Positions 55,092 to 63,705 of a stretch of 64,000 nt of DNA are shown here, piece after piece. The stretch covers positions 1 through 64,000 of the forward strand of contig JAFVRJ010000016.1 in the NCBI GenBank assembly GCA_017504305.1. Direction: 5' to 3'. Each line of letters starts with the position of its first letter. Positions within the stretch are counted from its first letter, which is position 1. A program made the position numbers and the translations under genes. The notes under the pieces are model-generated. The model made no database searches. It saw nothing but the letters and a program-made list of their open reading frames with translations, and had not been told where the DNA came from. Source of the stretch: Clostridia bacterium. Its GTDB lineage: Bacteria > Bacillota > Clostridia > Christensenellales > DTU072.

Positions 55092-55943
55092 TTATTTTTC
55101 GAGAGAAATGTAGTAGTTAGCCATTACGGAGTCGATAACGATAACGTCGAGAGTGCCGGCCTTAAGCTTGTTGTAAGCATCTAATTGAGAGGTGCACTTG
55201 ATATACTCTTTACCGATGTTATTTTTTTCGATTTGAGCTTCGCCTGCAGAGCCGTCTTCAGCACCTGCGATAGCATCTTTCATAGCGTCGATAGAGGTGA
55301 GATTATCAGCATTGTTGCTCATAACTACCGCTACTTGCTTGTTGTTGAGATAAGGTACGGAGATGCACATTTCTGCAAGTCTATCCTCGGTGATGGTGAG
55401 GCCGTTCCATACTAAATCGATTGAGCCACCTTCGAGCATAGCTTCTTTAGCACTCCATTGGATTTCCAAGAATTCAACAACGATGTTGGTGCTGTAAGTG
55501 GTATTGAGATAGTTAAATACCGCTTTAGCAAGGTCAATATCATAGCCCTTGGTGGGAACGTCGTCTACTACGTCAAACGCGATAGGAGCAAATACGGTGT
55601 AGCCGATAACAACCTTATTTCTTGATACGAGGTTGGTCCAGCTTGCATCAGATGCGGAAGCAAAAGGATTAACGGTAGAAGAAGTAACTGCGATTTCACT
55701 ATTCAAGCCGTAAGCGGTTGCAACGGTTTGCATTTCGTCATCAGCGATAGCGATAAGAGCTTCGTTGATTTTGGAGATCAAAGCATTATTGCCTTTTTTA
55801 GCTGCGATACCATATTGCTCTTGAGCAAGAACTAAATCGGTAACTACAACGGGCTTATTGTCTTTTTTGCCACAAGCAACGATAGTTGCTGCAAGCGATA
55901 AAACGATAACTGCTACTAACAAAACTGATAAGAATTTTTTCAT
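55092..55943 (-). CDS. Amino-acid ABC solute-binding lipoprotein, circularly permuted
   Basis: 283 aa. Lipobox IVAC with Cys24, so it is a lipid-anchored binding protein. Residues 109-283 follow the family 3 fold from its usual start (KVVIGYTVFAPIAFD, KGYDIDLAKAV, IDLVWNGLTIT, YLNNKQVAVV) to GTLDVIVIDSVMANYYI, then stop. The segment normally next in this family, YGIAxRKGD ... INEAL ... YGL, occurs instead at residues 44-80, before the fold's start, joined by a Ser/Ala-rich linker 83-108. ATG at 55943 has AAGGAAA upstream. Transport partner: permease and ATPase downstream. Confidence 0.9.
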   Translation of the reverse strand: MKKFLSVLLVAVIVLSLAATIVACGKKDNKPVVVTDLVLAQEQYGIAAKKGNNALISKINEALIAIADDEMQTVATAYGLNSEIAVTSSTVNPFASASDASWTNLVSRNKVVIGYTVFAPIAFDVVDDVPTKGYDIDLAKAVFNYLNTTYSTNIVVEFLEIQWSAKEAMLEGGSIDLVWNGLTITEDRLAEMCISVPYLNNKQVAVVMSNNADNLTSIDAMKDAIAGAEDGSAGEAQIEKNNIGKEYIKCTSQLDAYNKLKAGTLDVIVIDSVMANYYISLEK

Positions 55944-56010
55944 GATATTGTGTTTCCTTTTGGGTTTATTTATTTGCTTTATCACTTTACTTAACTGAAG
56001 CGATGGTTGT

Positions 56011-56039
56011 ATTATACTTCATTGCGCTAAAGTTGTAAA
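56011..56039 (-). promoter_or_regulatory. Promoter of the amino-acid ABC operon
   Basis: Minus strand TTTACA (56039-56034), 17 nt, TATAAT (56016-56011). Confidence 0.75.
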
Positions 56040-56149
56040 GCGTTTTTAGTATATTTTTTAAAAATTTTTTATAATTTTTTCAACGACTGCTAAAAATGGG
56101 TGAAAATACTATTATTTTATGCGTTTTTTCGATCTATGAGATAATATAT

Positions 56150-56181
56150 AAAAAAATATAAAGGTGCTTTTTAGCACCTTT
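56150..56181 (-). terminator. Terminator after spoVM
   Basis: Stem AAAGGTGC/GCACCTTT with a 6-nt loop, then TATATTTTTTT on the minus strand; begins at the spoVM stop codon. The remaining 56040-56150 stretch is very AT-rich with nothing recognisable. Confidence 0.85.
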
Positions 56182-56263
56182 AATCTTTAGAAAACAAATT
56201 TAGGATTTTTTTGATTATGCCCTTCAAGAAGTTAGGGCAATTGACAACTATTATATTTTTCAT
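56180..56263 (-). CDS. spoVM: SpoVM, 27-residue amphipathic spore-coat anchor peptide
   Basis: 27 codons plus TAA. Residues 10-27, PNFLKGIIKKILNLFSKD, line up without gaps with B. subtilis SpoVM PKFLGGIVRAMLGSFRKD (9 of 18 identical, Pro, both Phe and the KD end kept); both start MK and are amphipathic helices. SpoVM senses forespore membrane curvature and recruits SpoIVA, also encoded here (8055-9527). It lies 42 nt after rpe, the Bacillus position (rpe-thiN-spoVM-rpmB). GGAGGG precedes ATG closely. CATATACT at 56287-56280 resembles a SigE -10, weakly supported. Confidence 0.88.
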   Translation of the reverse strand: MKNIIVVNCPNFLKGIIKKILNLFSKD

Positions 56264-56305
56264 ATCCCTCCGCTAAATCAGTATATGCGGATCGTGCCAA
56301 TTGAG

Positions 56306-56959
56306 TTACTCCCCTCTTATTATATTTATGGTACGCGCGGGATCGTCCGAACGATATACCGCAGAGCCTGCTACCAAAATATCTACGCCGGCTTCGCGTA
56401 CTTCCTTTGCGTTAGCTTCGCCGACGCCTCCGTCGATTTCGATTACTACTGGAAGATTGTTTTTAACAATATATTCTTTTGCCTCTTTTACCTTATCGAG
56501 CATCTCGGCAATAAACTTTTGTCCGCCAAGCCCTGCATATACGCTCATAATCAAAAGCATATCGCACTCCTCGAGTAAGTACGCCCAATCCTTAAACGCG
56601 ATATTAGGATTCAAGACGATACCGGCTTTGCAACCAAGCGCCCTTATCTTCTTTAACGTTTCAAGGGGACACTTACTTGCTTCAGGATGGAAGGTAAGAT
56701 AGTCTGCACCGCACTTAACAAATTCCTCAACGTAACGCTCGGGCTCGGTAATCATTAGGTGCACGTCAAGAGGAAGTTCCGCTATACCCTTGATTGCCTT
56801 AATCATTGGCATACCAAAGGTTATGTTCTTTACGTAAACGCCGTCCATAACGTCACAATGAACCAAGTCTGCACCCCACTCTTTGAGAGAGCGAACACTA
56901 CGCTCCATGTTAACGAAGTCGCCTGCAAGTATCGAGGGCGATACCAAACGTTTAGTCAT
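56306..56959 (-). CDS. rpe: Ribulose-phosphate 3-epimerase
   Basis: 217 aa TIM barrel. SPSILAGDF, HCDVMDG, DVHLMITEPERYV, LTFHPEAS, MSVYAGLGGQKF and VIEIDGGV carry the metal ligands and active-site Asp pair. Interconverts ribulose and xylulose 5-phosphate. Overlaps rsgA by 8 nt. Confidence 0.97.
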   Translation of the reverse strand: MTKRLVSPSILAGDFVNMERSVRSLKEWGADLVHCDVMDGVYVKNITFGMPMIKAIKGIAELPLDVHLMITEPERYVEEFVKCGADYLTFHPEASKCPLETLKKIRALGCKAGIVLNPNIAFKDWAYLLEECDMLLIMSVYAGLGGQKFIAEMLDKVKEAKEYIVKNNLPVVIEIDGGVGEANAKEVREAGVDILVAGSAVYRSDDPARTINIIRGE

Positions 56960-57827
56960 ATTGTCTCCTCCTGTGTTCCTTTATTTCTTCAAATATAGCA
57001 ATATACCTATCGTACCTTGCCTTATCGAGAGCACCCTTTTCAACTGCCTTTTTAACGGCACAATCGGGCTCCTCCGTGTGTGTACAACTATTAAACCTGC
57101 ACCCCTCTTGGAGAGGTAAAAAGTCCTCGTAATAGTACCTTAAATCGTTTTCATCAATGCTTACTATTGAAAGCATACTGAACCCGCAAGTATCCATTAC
57201 CATACCGTCGAAAGCTTCGTAAATTTCGACGTGACGGGTGGTGTTTTTACCGCGCTTAATTTTTTCGGAAAGTCCGTCGGTTTTAAGGTTAAGATCGAGT
57301 ATGGCGTTTAATAGACTGGTTTTACCAACGGCACTTTGACCTGCAAAACAAACCACTTTATCCTTAATATATTGACCAAGCTCGTTGAGCCCGGTCTTGG
57401 TATACGCCGATACCTTAATACAATCAATATAATCCTCGTACGGCTTAAATAAAGCATTGATTTCCGCATCGGTTGCAAGGTCGCTTTTATTGTAAACCAA
57501 CACCGGAGTAATACCCTCGAGGTGGCAGTTTATAATGATTTTATCAATAAGGAGCATGTCAGGCTCCGGCTCTTTTGCTACCACTATGAGCGCGCTATCA
57601 ACGTTAGCTACAAAAGGCCTAATCAATGAGTTTATCCTCGGCTTAACCTCGTCGATTACCGCTTCACCACGCTCGAAAACTATCTTGACGTTGTCGCCTA
57701 CGTAGATGTCGCCTTGTAAACGAAGCTTACCGCGAGCAAAAGCTTTGTAGCTCTTATCGCCACACTTTACGGTATATCTATTGGAGACGATTTTAACCAC
57801 TTTACCGTCTAACGATTTAAGCTTCAT
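56952..57827 (-). CDS. rsgA: Small-ribosomal-subunit biogenesis GTPase RsgA
   Basis: 291 aa. OB domain, then a circularly permuted G domain: G4 NKSDL comes before G1 GQSAVGKTSLLNAI and G3 DTCGFSML; the C-terminal zinc knuckle is FNSCTHTEEPDCAV with Cys-His-Cys. Promotes 30S maturation. ATG at 57827 is preferred to the GTG at 57830, giving a 5-nt gap from GGAGGG. Overlaps rlmN by 11 nt; the prpC-prkC pair found here in many Firmicutes is missing. Confidence 0.95.
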   Translation of the reverse strand: MKLKSLDGKVVKIVSNRYTVKCGDKSYKAFARGKLRLQGDIYVGDNVKIVFERGEAVIDEVKPRINSLIRPFVANVDSALIVVAKEPEPDMLLIDKIIINCHLEGITPVLVYNKSDLATDAEINALFKPYEDYIDCIKVSAYTKTGLNELGQYIKDKVVCFAGQSAVGKTSLLNAILDLNLKTDGLSEKIKRGKNTTRHVEIYEAFDGMVMDTCGFSMLSIVSIDENDLRYYYEDFLPLQEGCRFNSCTHTEEPDCAVKKAVEKGALDKARYDRYIAIFEEIKEHRRRQYD

Positions 57828-58890
57828 CACGTCCCTCCGTACCGTTTAATTTATCGTGTTTTGCAAGATATTTTACACGTAGTTGTCCGCAAGCACCATC
57901 GATATCGTTTCCCATACTGTGCCTTAAGGTTGCCGAAACACCACGCTTGTTGAGGTGATCGATAAACTCCTTAATATAACCCCCTTTGATACCGCGGAGG
58001 CCCTTTTCCTTAACGTAATTAAGGTTTATGAGGTTGACGTGGCAAGGGAACCCTTTTAACAAATCTGCAAGTTCATCGGCACTTTTCTTATCGCTGTTTT
58101 TTCCTTCAACCAAAGCATACTCGAATATAACTCTGCGGTGAGTTTTATCAAAGTAGTATTTTGCAGCCTTTATTAACTCTGCAATCGGATAAGCTTTGTT
58201 AACCGGCATAAGCGCAGAGCGCTTGTCGTCGGTTGCTGCGTGCAATGAAATCGTTAGCACTACCGGAAGTCCGCTATCGGCAAGCTCTCGAATTTTAGGT
58301 ACTATACCGGACGTAGATAACGATACGTTACGCAAGCTGATATTTATGCCTTTTTCCGCACTTAAAAGCTCCAAGAATTTGGTTACCTCTTGATAGTTGT
58401 CGAGTGGCTCACCGCTACCCATCAAGACCACGTTTGTAATAGCCCGTTTATCAGGTGTACCACCTTGCAATCTATTTACACAAAGCACCTGCCCCAATAT
58501 TTCACCGGCAGTCAAGTTGCGTACAAGACCACCTAAACCACTTGCGCAAAAAGCGCAACCCATACGGCATCCAACTTGGGTGGAAACACAAAGGGTGTTG
58601 CCATATTTATGTGGCATAAAAACGCCCTCGATAACGTTGCCGTCACGGAGCGCGTAAAGGTACTTTTCCGTACCCTCTCTACCCACCAAACGCTCGACTA
58701 TTTCAAGAGAAGTAGCAAAGTACTCTTGCTTCAAATCTTCAATAAGCGCTTTAGGTAAATTGGTGGCTTCCTCGTATTCCTTATGACGGTTTACAAGGTC
58801 GTATAGTTGACCAGCTCTAAATTTAGGGAAGCCTTTATCAACGACTAATTCCTCGAGCTCATTATAGCTTAAATCTTGTAAACACTTCAT
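57817..58890 (-). CDS. rlmN: Dual-specificity RNA methyltransferase RlmN
   Basis: 357 aa. Radical SAM cluster CRMGCAFCASG (CxxxCxxC), substrate-linked Cys near the C-terminus in GACGQL, and GSGEPLDNY. Methylates C2 of A2503 in 23S rRNA and A37 in tRNAs. TAATG overlap with rsmB. Confidence 0.97.
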   Translation of the reverse strand: MKCLQDLSYNELEELVVDKGFPKFRAGQLYDLVNRHKEYEEATNLPKALIEDLKQEYFATSLEIVERLVGREGTEKYLYALRDGNVIEGVFMPHKYGNTLCVSTQVGCRMGCAFCASGLGGLVRNLTAGEILGQVLCVNRLQGGTPDKRAITNVVLMGSGEPLDNYQEVTKFLELLSAEKGINISLRNVSLSTSGIVPKIRELADSGLPVVLTISLHAATDDKRSALMPVNKAYPIAELIKAAKYYFDKTHRRVIFEYALVEGKNSDKKSADELADLLKGFPCHVNLINLNYVKEKGLRGIKGGYIKEFIDHLNKRGVSATLRHSMGNDIDGACGQLRVKYLAKHDKLNGTEGRDEA

Positions 58891-60116
58891 TATTTCTTCC
58901 TCATTTTTGCAACGTAAAAACCATCGAAATCGCCGTCAGGATAAAGGGTAACTTGCCCTTGAGGAGCCATATCAAAAGGCTCTAAATTGAAATCCGTGTG
59001 CTTTGATAAGAAGTCGCTAACCGTGTTCTCGTTTTCATCTTTAAGTATAGTGCAAGTGGAATATAACAAAATTCCACCCTCTTTAACGTAAGAAGAAGCG
59101 ATCTCTAAAATTGCCCTTTGTTCCTTGACAAGGGACTCGTAATCCTTATTGCTATATGACAAAGCTATATCGGGGCGCTTTGAAATAACGCCCAATCCGG
59201 AGCAAGGCGCGTCTACGGTAACAACGTCAAAGAGCTTTAACCACTCTTTACGCAATTTTTTACCGTCATTTAAGGTTGCATTTAGCTTAACACCCATACG
59301 GCGGGCATAGCTCTCAATAAGCGAAACTCTTTTAGGATGAATATCACAAGCAGTTACTTCTGCGCCAAGTTCCGCTGAATAAACAGCCTTACCGCCCGGA
59401 GCCGCACATAAATCAAGTAGCTTCTTACCGCTTAATTCGCCAAGTGCCTTAACTGCAAACACCGAAGACGGCGATTGGAAGGTTAAAAGCCCCCTTTTGA
59501 AAAGCTTTTTGATTGCCTCATCGTTTTTGACAAAGTAACCATCTACTTTACTTAAGCGATAATCCTTATAATAATCTTCAAACTCTTTATTGCTAATGCG
59601 AGTAGCAAGTCTTACGTGTTCATCAGTAGAGCGCGGAGGATTGAGAACGGCTTCCGCCATTTTACCGCAATCACGCTTGATGAGCTTAATAAGCGGATAC
59701 GGTAAATTGTATTTAACCTCTAACGCTATCTTACCTGCTTTAGGCAAATCGTATTCCTTACGACATACCTTTTGAAATACGGCATTTGTAAACCCCTTGA
59801 GTTCCTTTTTACCAATAGCTTGCACTAAATCGACAGATGCGCTTACAATTGCATAGTTTGGTATCTCAAGATACAGAATAGCATATATTGCTTGCATCAT
59901 TACGATTTTAACCGCGGGCTTTGGAGCTTTAGGACAAAGGTAATTGATAATAGCGTTTATTTCATAGTATCTTTCGATTGTGCCGTATACGAGCTTAGTA
60001 ATCAAGGCACGATCGTCCGTTTGTGGTAAATCTGCAAGCACGACGTTAACGTACGCGCCTTCGCGTACTATTTTAGTTAACATATCGTAACTTTGCTTTA
60101 ATACCTTAACGTCCAT
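58890..60116 (-). CDS. rsmB: 16S rRNA cytosine-C5 methyltransferase RsmB
   Basis: 408 aa. N-terminal NusB-like RNA-binding domain (to about 140), then Rossmann domain with LDLCAAPGGKAVY, DAPCSGLGV (Cys) and YSTCTI (catalytic Cys) as in the Sun/NOL1 family. Makes m5C967. Sits between fmt and rlmN as in Bacillus. Confidence 0.95.
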   Translation of the reverse strand: MDVKVLKQSYDMLTKIVREGAYVNVVLADLPQTDDRALITKLVYGTIERYYEINAIINYLCPKAPKPAVKIVMMQAIYAILYLEIPNYAIVSASVDLVQAIGKKELKGFTNAVFQKVCRKEYDLPKAGKIALEVKYNLPYPLIKLIKRDCGKMAEAVLNPPRSTDEHVRLATRISNKEFEDYYKDYRLSKVDGYFVKNDEAIKKLFKRGLLTFQSPSSVFAVKALGELSGKKLLDLCAAPGGKAVYSAELGAEVTACDIHPKRVSLIESYARRMGVKLNATLNDGKKLRKEWLKLFDVVTVDAPCSGLGVISKRPDIALSYSNKDYESLVKEQRAILEIASSYVKEGGILLYSTCTILKDENENTVSDFLSKHTDFNLEPFDMAPQGQVTLYPDGDFDGFYVAKMRKK

Positions 60117-60118
60117 AA

Positions 60119-61051
60119 TTATTTAAGTATTGTACCGACCTTAATAGGTCTACCGAGCGTATAAGCACCTACACTCATTACTTTGCCACCTTCTCCTTGT
60201 ACCGTCAAGAAGGCAAGCGCCGTATTAGCTCCGCACCTTACAACAAAGCGCTCTTTTTTTGCTTCGATAACTTCACCTATTTCACCACCGTTTACCTCTG
60301 ACTCTGCCACGGCACTTTTAATTACCTTAAGTCTACCGTATGGTGAAGTGCAGTAGGCTGATGGAAAACCATAGTAGGCGCGTACTTGGTTATGAATTTC
60401 AGTTGCGGTTTTATTAAAGTCGATCTGTCCGTCTTCTTTGCAAAGTTTTTTACAATGCGTAGCTTTGGAGTGATCTTGAGCTATCGACTGTGCCGACCCT
60501 GACTCGATAGCATCAAGAGCTTCAACTGCAGCGGTTGCAGAAAGTTTAGAAAGCATCTCAAAACACTCCTCTGCGTTTTCATCGCCGTTTAGCTTAATAG
60601 AACGTTGTAGGACAACGTCGCCTGCATCAACCTCTCTGACTGTTTTCATAATGGTTGTACCGATATACTCGTCACCATTTAAAAGCGCCATTTGTATAGG
60701 GGAAGATCCTCTATATTTAGGTAGCAAGGATGCGTGCGTATTAATGATTCCTTTAGGGCAAATGGCAATAATTTCATCGGATAAAATTTGACCATATGCC
60801 GACGTCAACATAATGTCGGCGTTCAACGACTTAATAACGTCAACGCCTTCTTTACTTATAGAGTTGAATTGGTAAAGGGGAATATCCTTTTCGAGTGCGT
60901 AAAGTTTTACCGGCGAAAAATTGATCTTGCCGTTACGTCCGTTTACTTTATCCGGTTGAGTGATAATAGCAACTACTTGATGAGCACTACTATCAACCGC
61001 CTTCAATACCTCGAGAGAAAAATCACCCGTTCCTAAAAACACTACGCGCAT
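60119..61051 (-). CDS. fmt: Methionyl-tRNA formyltransferase
   Basis: 310 aa. INTHASLLPKYRGSSPIQ with the catalytic Asn-His, EVDAGDVVLQ with the Asp, and a C-terminal OB-like domain. Formylates initiator Met-tRNA; acts just before def, whose gene overlaps its start by one base. Confidence 0.97.
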   Translation of the reverse strand: MRVVFLGTGDFSLEVLKAVDSSAHQVVAIITQPDKVNGRNGKINFSPVKLYALEKDIPLYQFNSISKEGVDVIKSLNADIMLTSAYGQILSDEIIAICPKGIINTHASLLPKYRGSSPIQMALLNGDEYIGTTIMKTVREVDAGDVVLQRSIKLNGDENAEECFEMLSKLSATAAVEALDAIESGSAQSIAQDHSKATHCKKLCKEDGQIDFNKTATEIHNQVRAYYGFPSAYCTSPYGRLKVIKSAVAESEVNGGEIGEVIEAKKERFVVRCGANTALAFLTVQGEGGKVMSVGAYTLGRPIKVGTILK

Positions 61052-61509
61052 TATCTTCTACCCTCTTTAATTACCTTATCGATAAACAATACGCCGTCCA
61101 AGTGGTCACACTCGTGGCAAATGATACGAGCAGTCCAATCGGTAGCGGTCATCTCGTGCTTTTTGCCGTTACGATCAAAATACTCAACCGTCAATCTCAT
61201 AGGTCTATTGACCTTACCATTTTTGCTACTATCTACAGATAGGCATCCTTCCAAGCCAATTTGGGAGCCTGAAGCGGATGTTATTACGGGATTGACCATT
61301 TCAGTTAATCTGCCCTCTTCGGGCTCGATAATAACGACTCTTTTACAAATACCAACTTGCGGAGCAGCAAGACCTACGCCTTCAGAGGTGTGCAAAGTCT
61401 CCTTCATATCGTCTAACAATTGATGTAGTCTGCTATCAAACTCGTTTACTTCGCGTGCTTTACGGCGCAGTATCGGTTCGCCTTCTTGGAATATATTTCT
61501 TCTTGCCAT
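61051..61509 (-). CDS. def: Peptide deformylase
   Basis: 152 aa. Motif 1 GVGLAAPQVG, motif 2 EGCLSV (Cys ligand), motif 3 HECDHLDG (HExxH); iron/zinc hydrolase that removes the N-formyl group. Short form, no N-terminal insertion. SD AGGAGAA before ATG. Confidence 0.97.
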   Translation of the reverse strand: MARRNIFQEGEPILRRKAREVNEFDSRLHQLLDDMKETLHTSEGVGLAAPQVGICKRVVIIEPEEGRLTEMVNPVITSASGSQIGLEGCLSVDSSKNGKVNRPMRLTVEYFDRNGKKHEMTATDWTARIICHECDHLDGVLFIDKVIKEGRR

Positions 61510-61518
61510 AATTTTCTC

Positions 61519-63705
61519 CTATAGCATTTGTTGTGGGTTAATTTCGCAAAAGACTGATACTTTGTCGGTATTGCCTCCGTTTGCGATTTGATATATTGTA
61601 GGCATTAATTCTTCCTCCATATCGGTATCGATCCATAATACCACTTGATACCTATAAAAATTACGTAGTCGCTTAATAGGCGCCGTCATTTTTTGGAGGT
61701 TGCGTATGCCTTTTACTTTAGTTTTGAGGGTGGCAAGCTTTGCCGTCAGCATCTCCGCACCCCTACGAGCATCTTCAGCCTCTTGCGCAAGCACCAAAAG
61801 TCTAACTATTTTAGTAAAAGGCGGATATTTGGTTAGCTCGCGAGAGTTGATTTCTTTTGAATAAAAGCCCTCGTAATCGTATTGCTTTGCAAACGAATAT
61901 ACGTAGTGCCTTGGATTGTAAGTTTGCATTATTACTCTACCTGCTTTTTGCTCTCTACCTGCGCGTCCCGCTACTTGGGTAATCAGTTGGAAGGTACGCT
62001 CGGATGAGCGATAATCAGAGTAATACAACGATAAATCGGCATCTATTATACCCACCAAAGTAACGTTCTTAAAATCGTGTCCTTTGGCAATCATCTGCGT
62101 CCCGACTAACACGTCGGCATTGCCTTTACCAAACTCCGATAAAATCTCGAGGTAGCTATCTTTAGTTTTAGTGGTATCGTTATCCATACGTAAAACGCGT
62201 GCTTCAGGGAACATACGTTTTACCTCGTCAACCACCCTTTCGGTTCCCGTTTTACCTTCTTTAAGGTCCGTATAACCGCATTTAGGGCAACTTTGTATAG
62301 CACGATACTTGGCTCCGCAATAATGACAACGCAAGGTATTATCTTCTTGGTGATAAGTTAAGCTTACGTCGCAACTTGGGCATCTTGGTACAAAACCACA
62401 TTGACGGCATCTAACAAATGATGCGTATCCTCTACGGTTGAGGAACAACATCGCTTGGTTGCCCTCCTTTAACGTTTCTTCAAGAGCAGCAAGAAGTGGT
62501 GCGGAAAACACTCCCGTATTGCCCATTTTAATTTCTTCCCTCATATCGACAGTTTCGATTTGGGGCATTTCTTTTTTGTTTGCGCGGTTACGCAAAGTTA
62601 TAAGCTTATACTCCCCTTTATCCGCCTTATGATAGGTTTCAAGAGCGGGAGTTGCGCTACCAAGTATTAACTTGGCGTTATTATATTTGGCACGATACTC
62701 TGCTACTTCGGATGTAAAATACCTTGGGTTACTTTCCGAAACGTAACTACCATCGTGCTCCTCGTCGATTATTATTACACCAACGTTTTTAAGAGGTGCA
62801 AATATTGCAGATCTTGCACCAAGCGCTACCTTAGCTTGCCCAAGTAGCAATCTACGCCACTCGTCGTATCTTTCGCCGTCCGATAGTCCGCTATGTAACA
62901 CCGATACCATATCACCAAAACGAGCGCGGAAAATGCCGTGCATTTGGGGTGTAAGAGAAATTTCCGGCACTAACATAATAGCAGTCTTACCGGCTTTAAG
63001 AGCCCACTCTATAACGTTCATATAGATTTCAGTCTTTCCGCTTCCCGTTACGCCGTGTATAAGATATACCCCCGGATCACCACTATTAACCGCATCTATC
63101 GCCGACCTTTGCTCGTCGGTCAGAGTAACCTTCTTTAGCTCTTTAACCATACTGTCCGGCGTGCGGTTTTCTTCTTGCGTAATCCTAATCAATATACCCT
63201 TTTCAATAAGCGCTTTTACTGCGGATGGCGAGTACTCGTTATTGATTTCCGTTTCCCCTTCCATACCGCTACTTTGTAGCCTTATGATTATCGCGCGTTG
63301 CGCTTTTGCCGAGGTCTTTACCTCTTTCAACGCGGATTCCAAGGTATAATCGGTATTAAAGCAAAGATAATTCTTCTTTAATACCTTTACCCTACCGCCA
63401 CGAAGTTTTGCAGGAACAAACAACCTTAAACAATCGATAAATCGAAGGTTCTTTGTAACCATATAGCGAGCTAAATCGAGCATTTCCGGCATAATTACCG
63501 GATACTCGTCAAGCTTACTAATGATATCTTTTACCTCGTACTTACAGTCGGTGGACTCTTTTTTGCCCACGACAAAGCCCTCCACCTGACGTCTGCCAAA
63601 CGGTACGAGTACCCTCGTGCCAACTTCAACGTCAAACGGAGCGTGATAATCAAAGACTTTGTCTATCTCGGTATTGGAAATATCGACTATAACCTCGTAA
63701 AACAT
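61519..63705 (-). CDS. priA: Primosomal replication helicase PriA
   Basis: 728 aa. N-terminal 3'-DNA-binding domain, helicase motif I GVTGSGKT, II IIIDEEHDGSY, zinc-binding region CRQCGFVPRCPSC and CHYCGAKY ... CPKCG, and late QVAGRAGR. Restarts replication forks. Start codon overlaps the coaBC stop by one base (TAATG). Confidence 0.97.
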   Translation of the reverse strand: MFYEVIVDISNTEIDKVFDYHAPFDVEVGTRVLVPFGRRQVEGFVVGKKESTDCKYEVKDIISKLDEYPVIMPEMLDLARYMVTKNLRFIDCLRLFVPAKLRGGRVKVLKKNYLCFNTDYTLESALKEVKTSAKAQRAIIIRLQSSGMEGETEINNEYSPSAVKALIEKGILIRITQEENRTPDSMVKELKKVTLTDEQRSAIDAVNSGDPGVYLIHGVTGSGKTEIYMNVIEWALKAGKTAIMLVPEISLTPQMHGIFRARFGDMVSVLHSGLSDGERYDEWRRLLLGQAKVALGARSAIFAPLKNVGVIIIDEEHDGSYVSESNPRYFTSEVAEYRAKYNNAKLILGSATPALETYHKADKGEYKLITLRNRANKKEMPQIETVDMREEIKMGNTGVFSAPLLAALEETLKEGNQAMLFLNRRGYASFVRCRQCGFVPRCPSCDVSLTYHQEDNTLRCHYCGAKYRAIQSCPKCGYTDLKEGKTGTERVVDEVKRMFPEARVLRMDNDTTKTKDSYLEILSEFGKGNADVLVGTQMIAKGHDFKNVTLVGIIDADLSLYYSDYRSSERTFQLITQVAGRAGREQKAGRVIMQTYNPRHYVYSFAKQYDYEGFYSKEINSRELTKYPPFTKIVRLLVLAQEAEDARRGAEMLTAKLATLKTKVKGIRNLQKMTAPIKRLRNFYRYQVVLWIDTDMEEELMPTIYQIANGGNTDKVSVFCEINPQQML

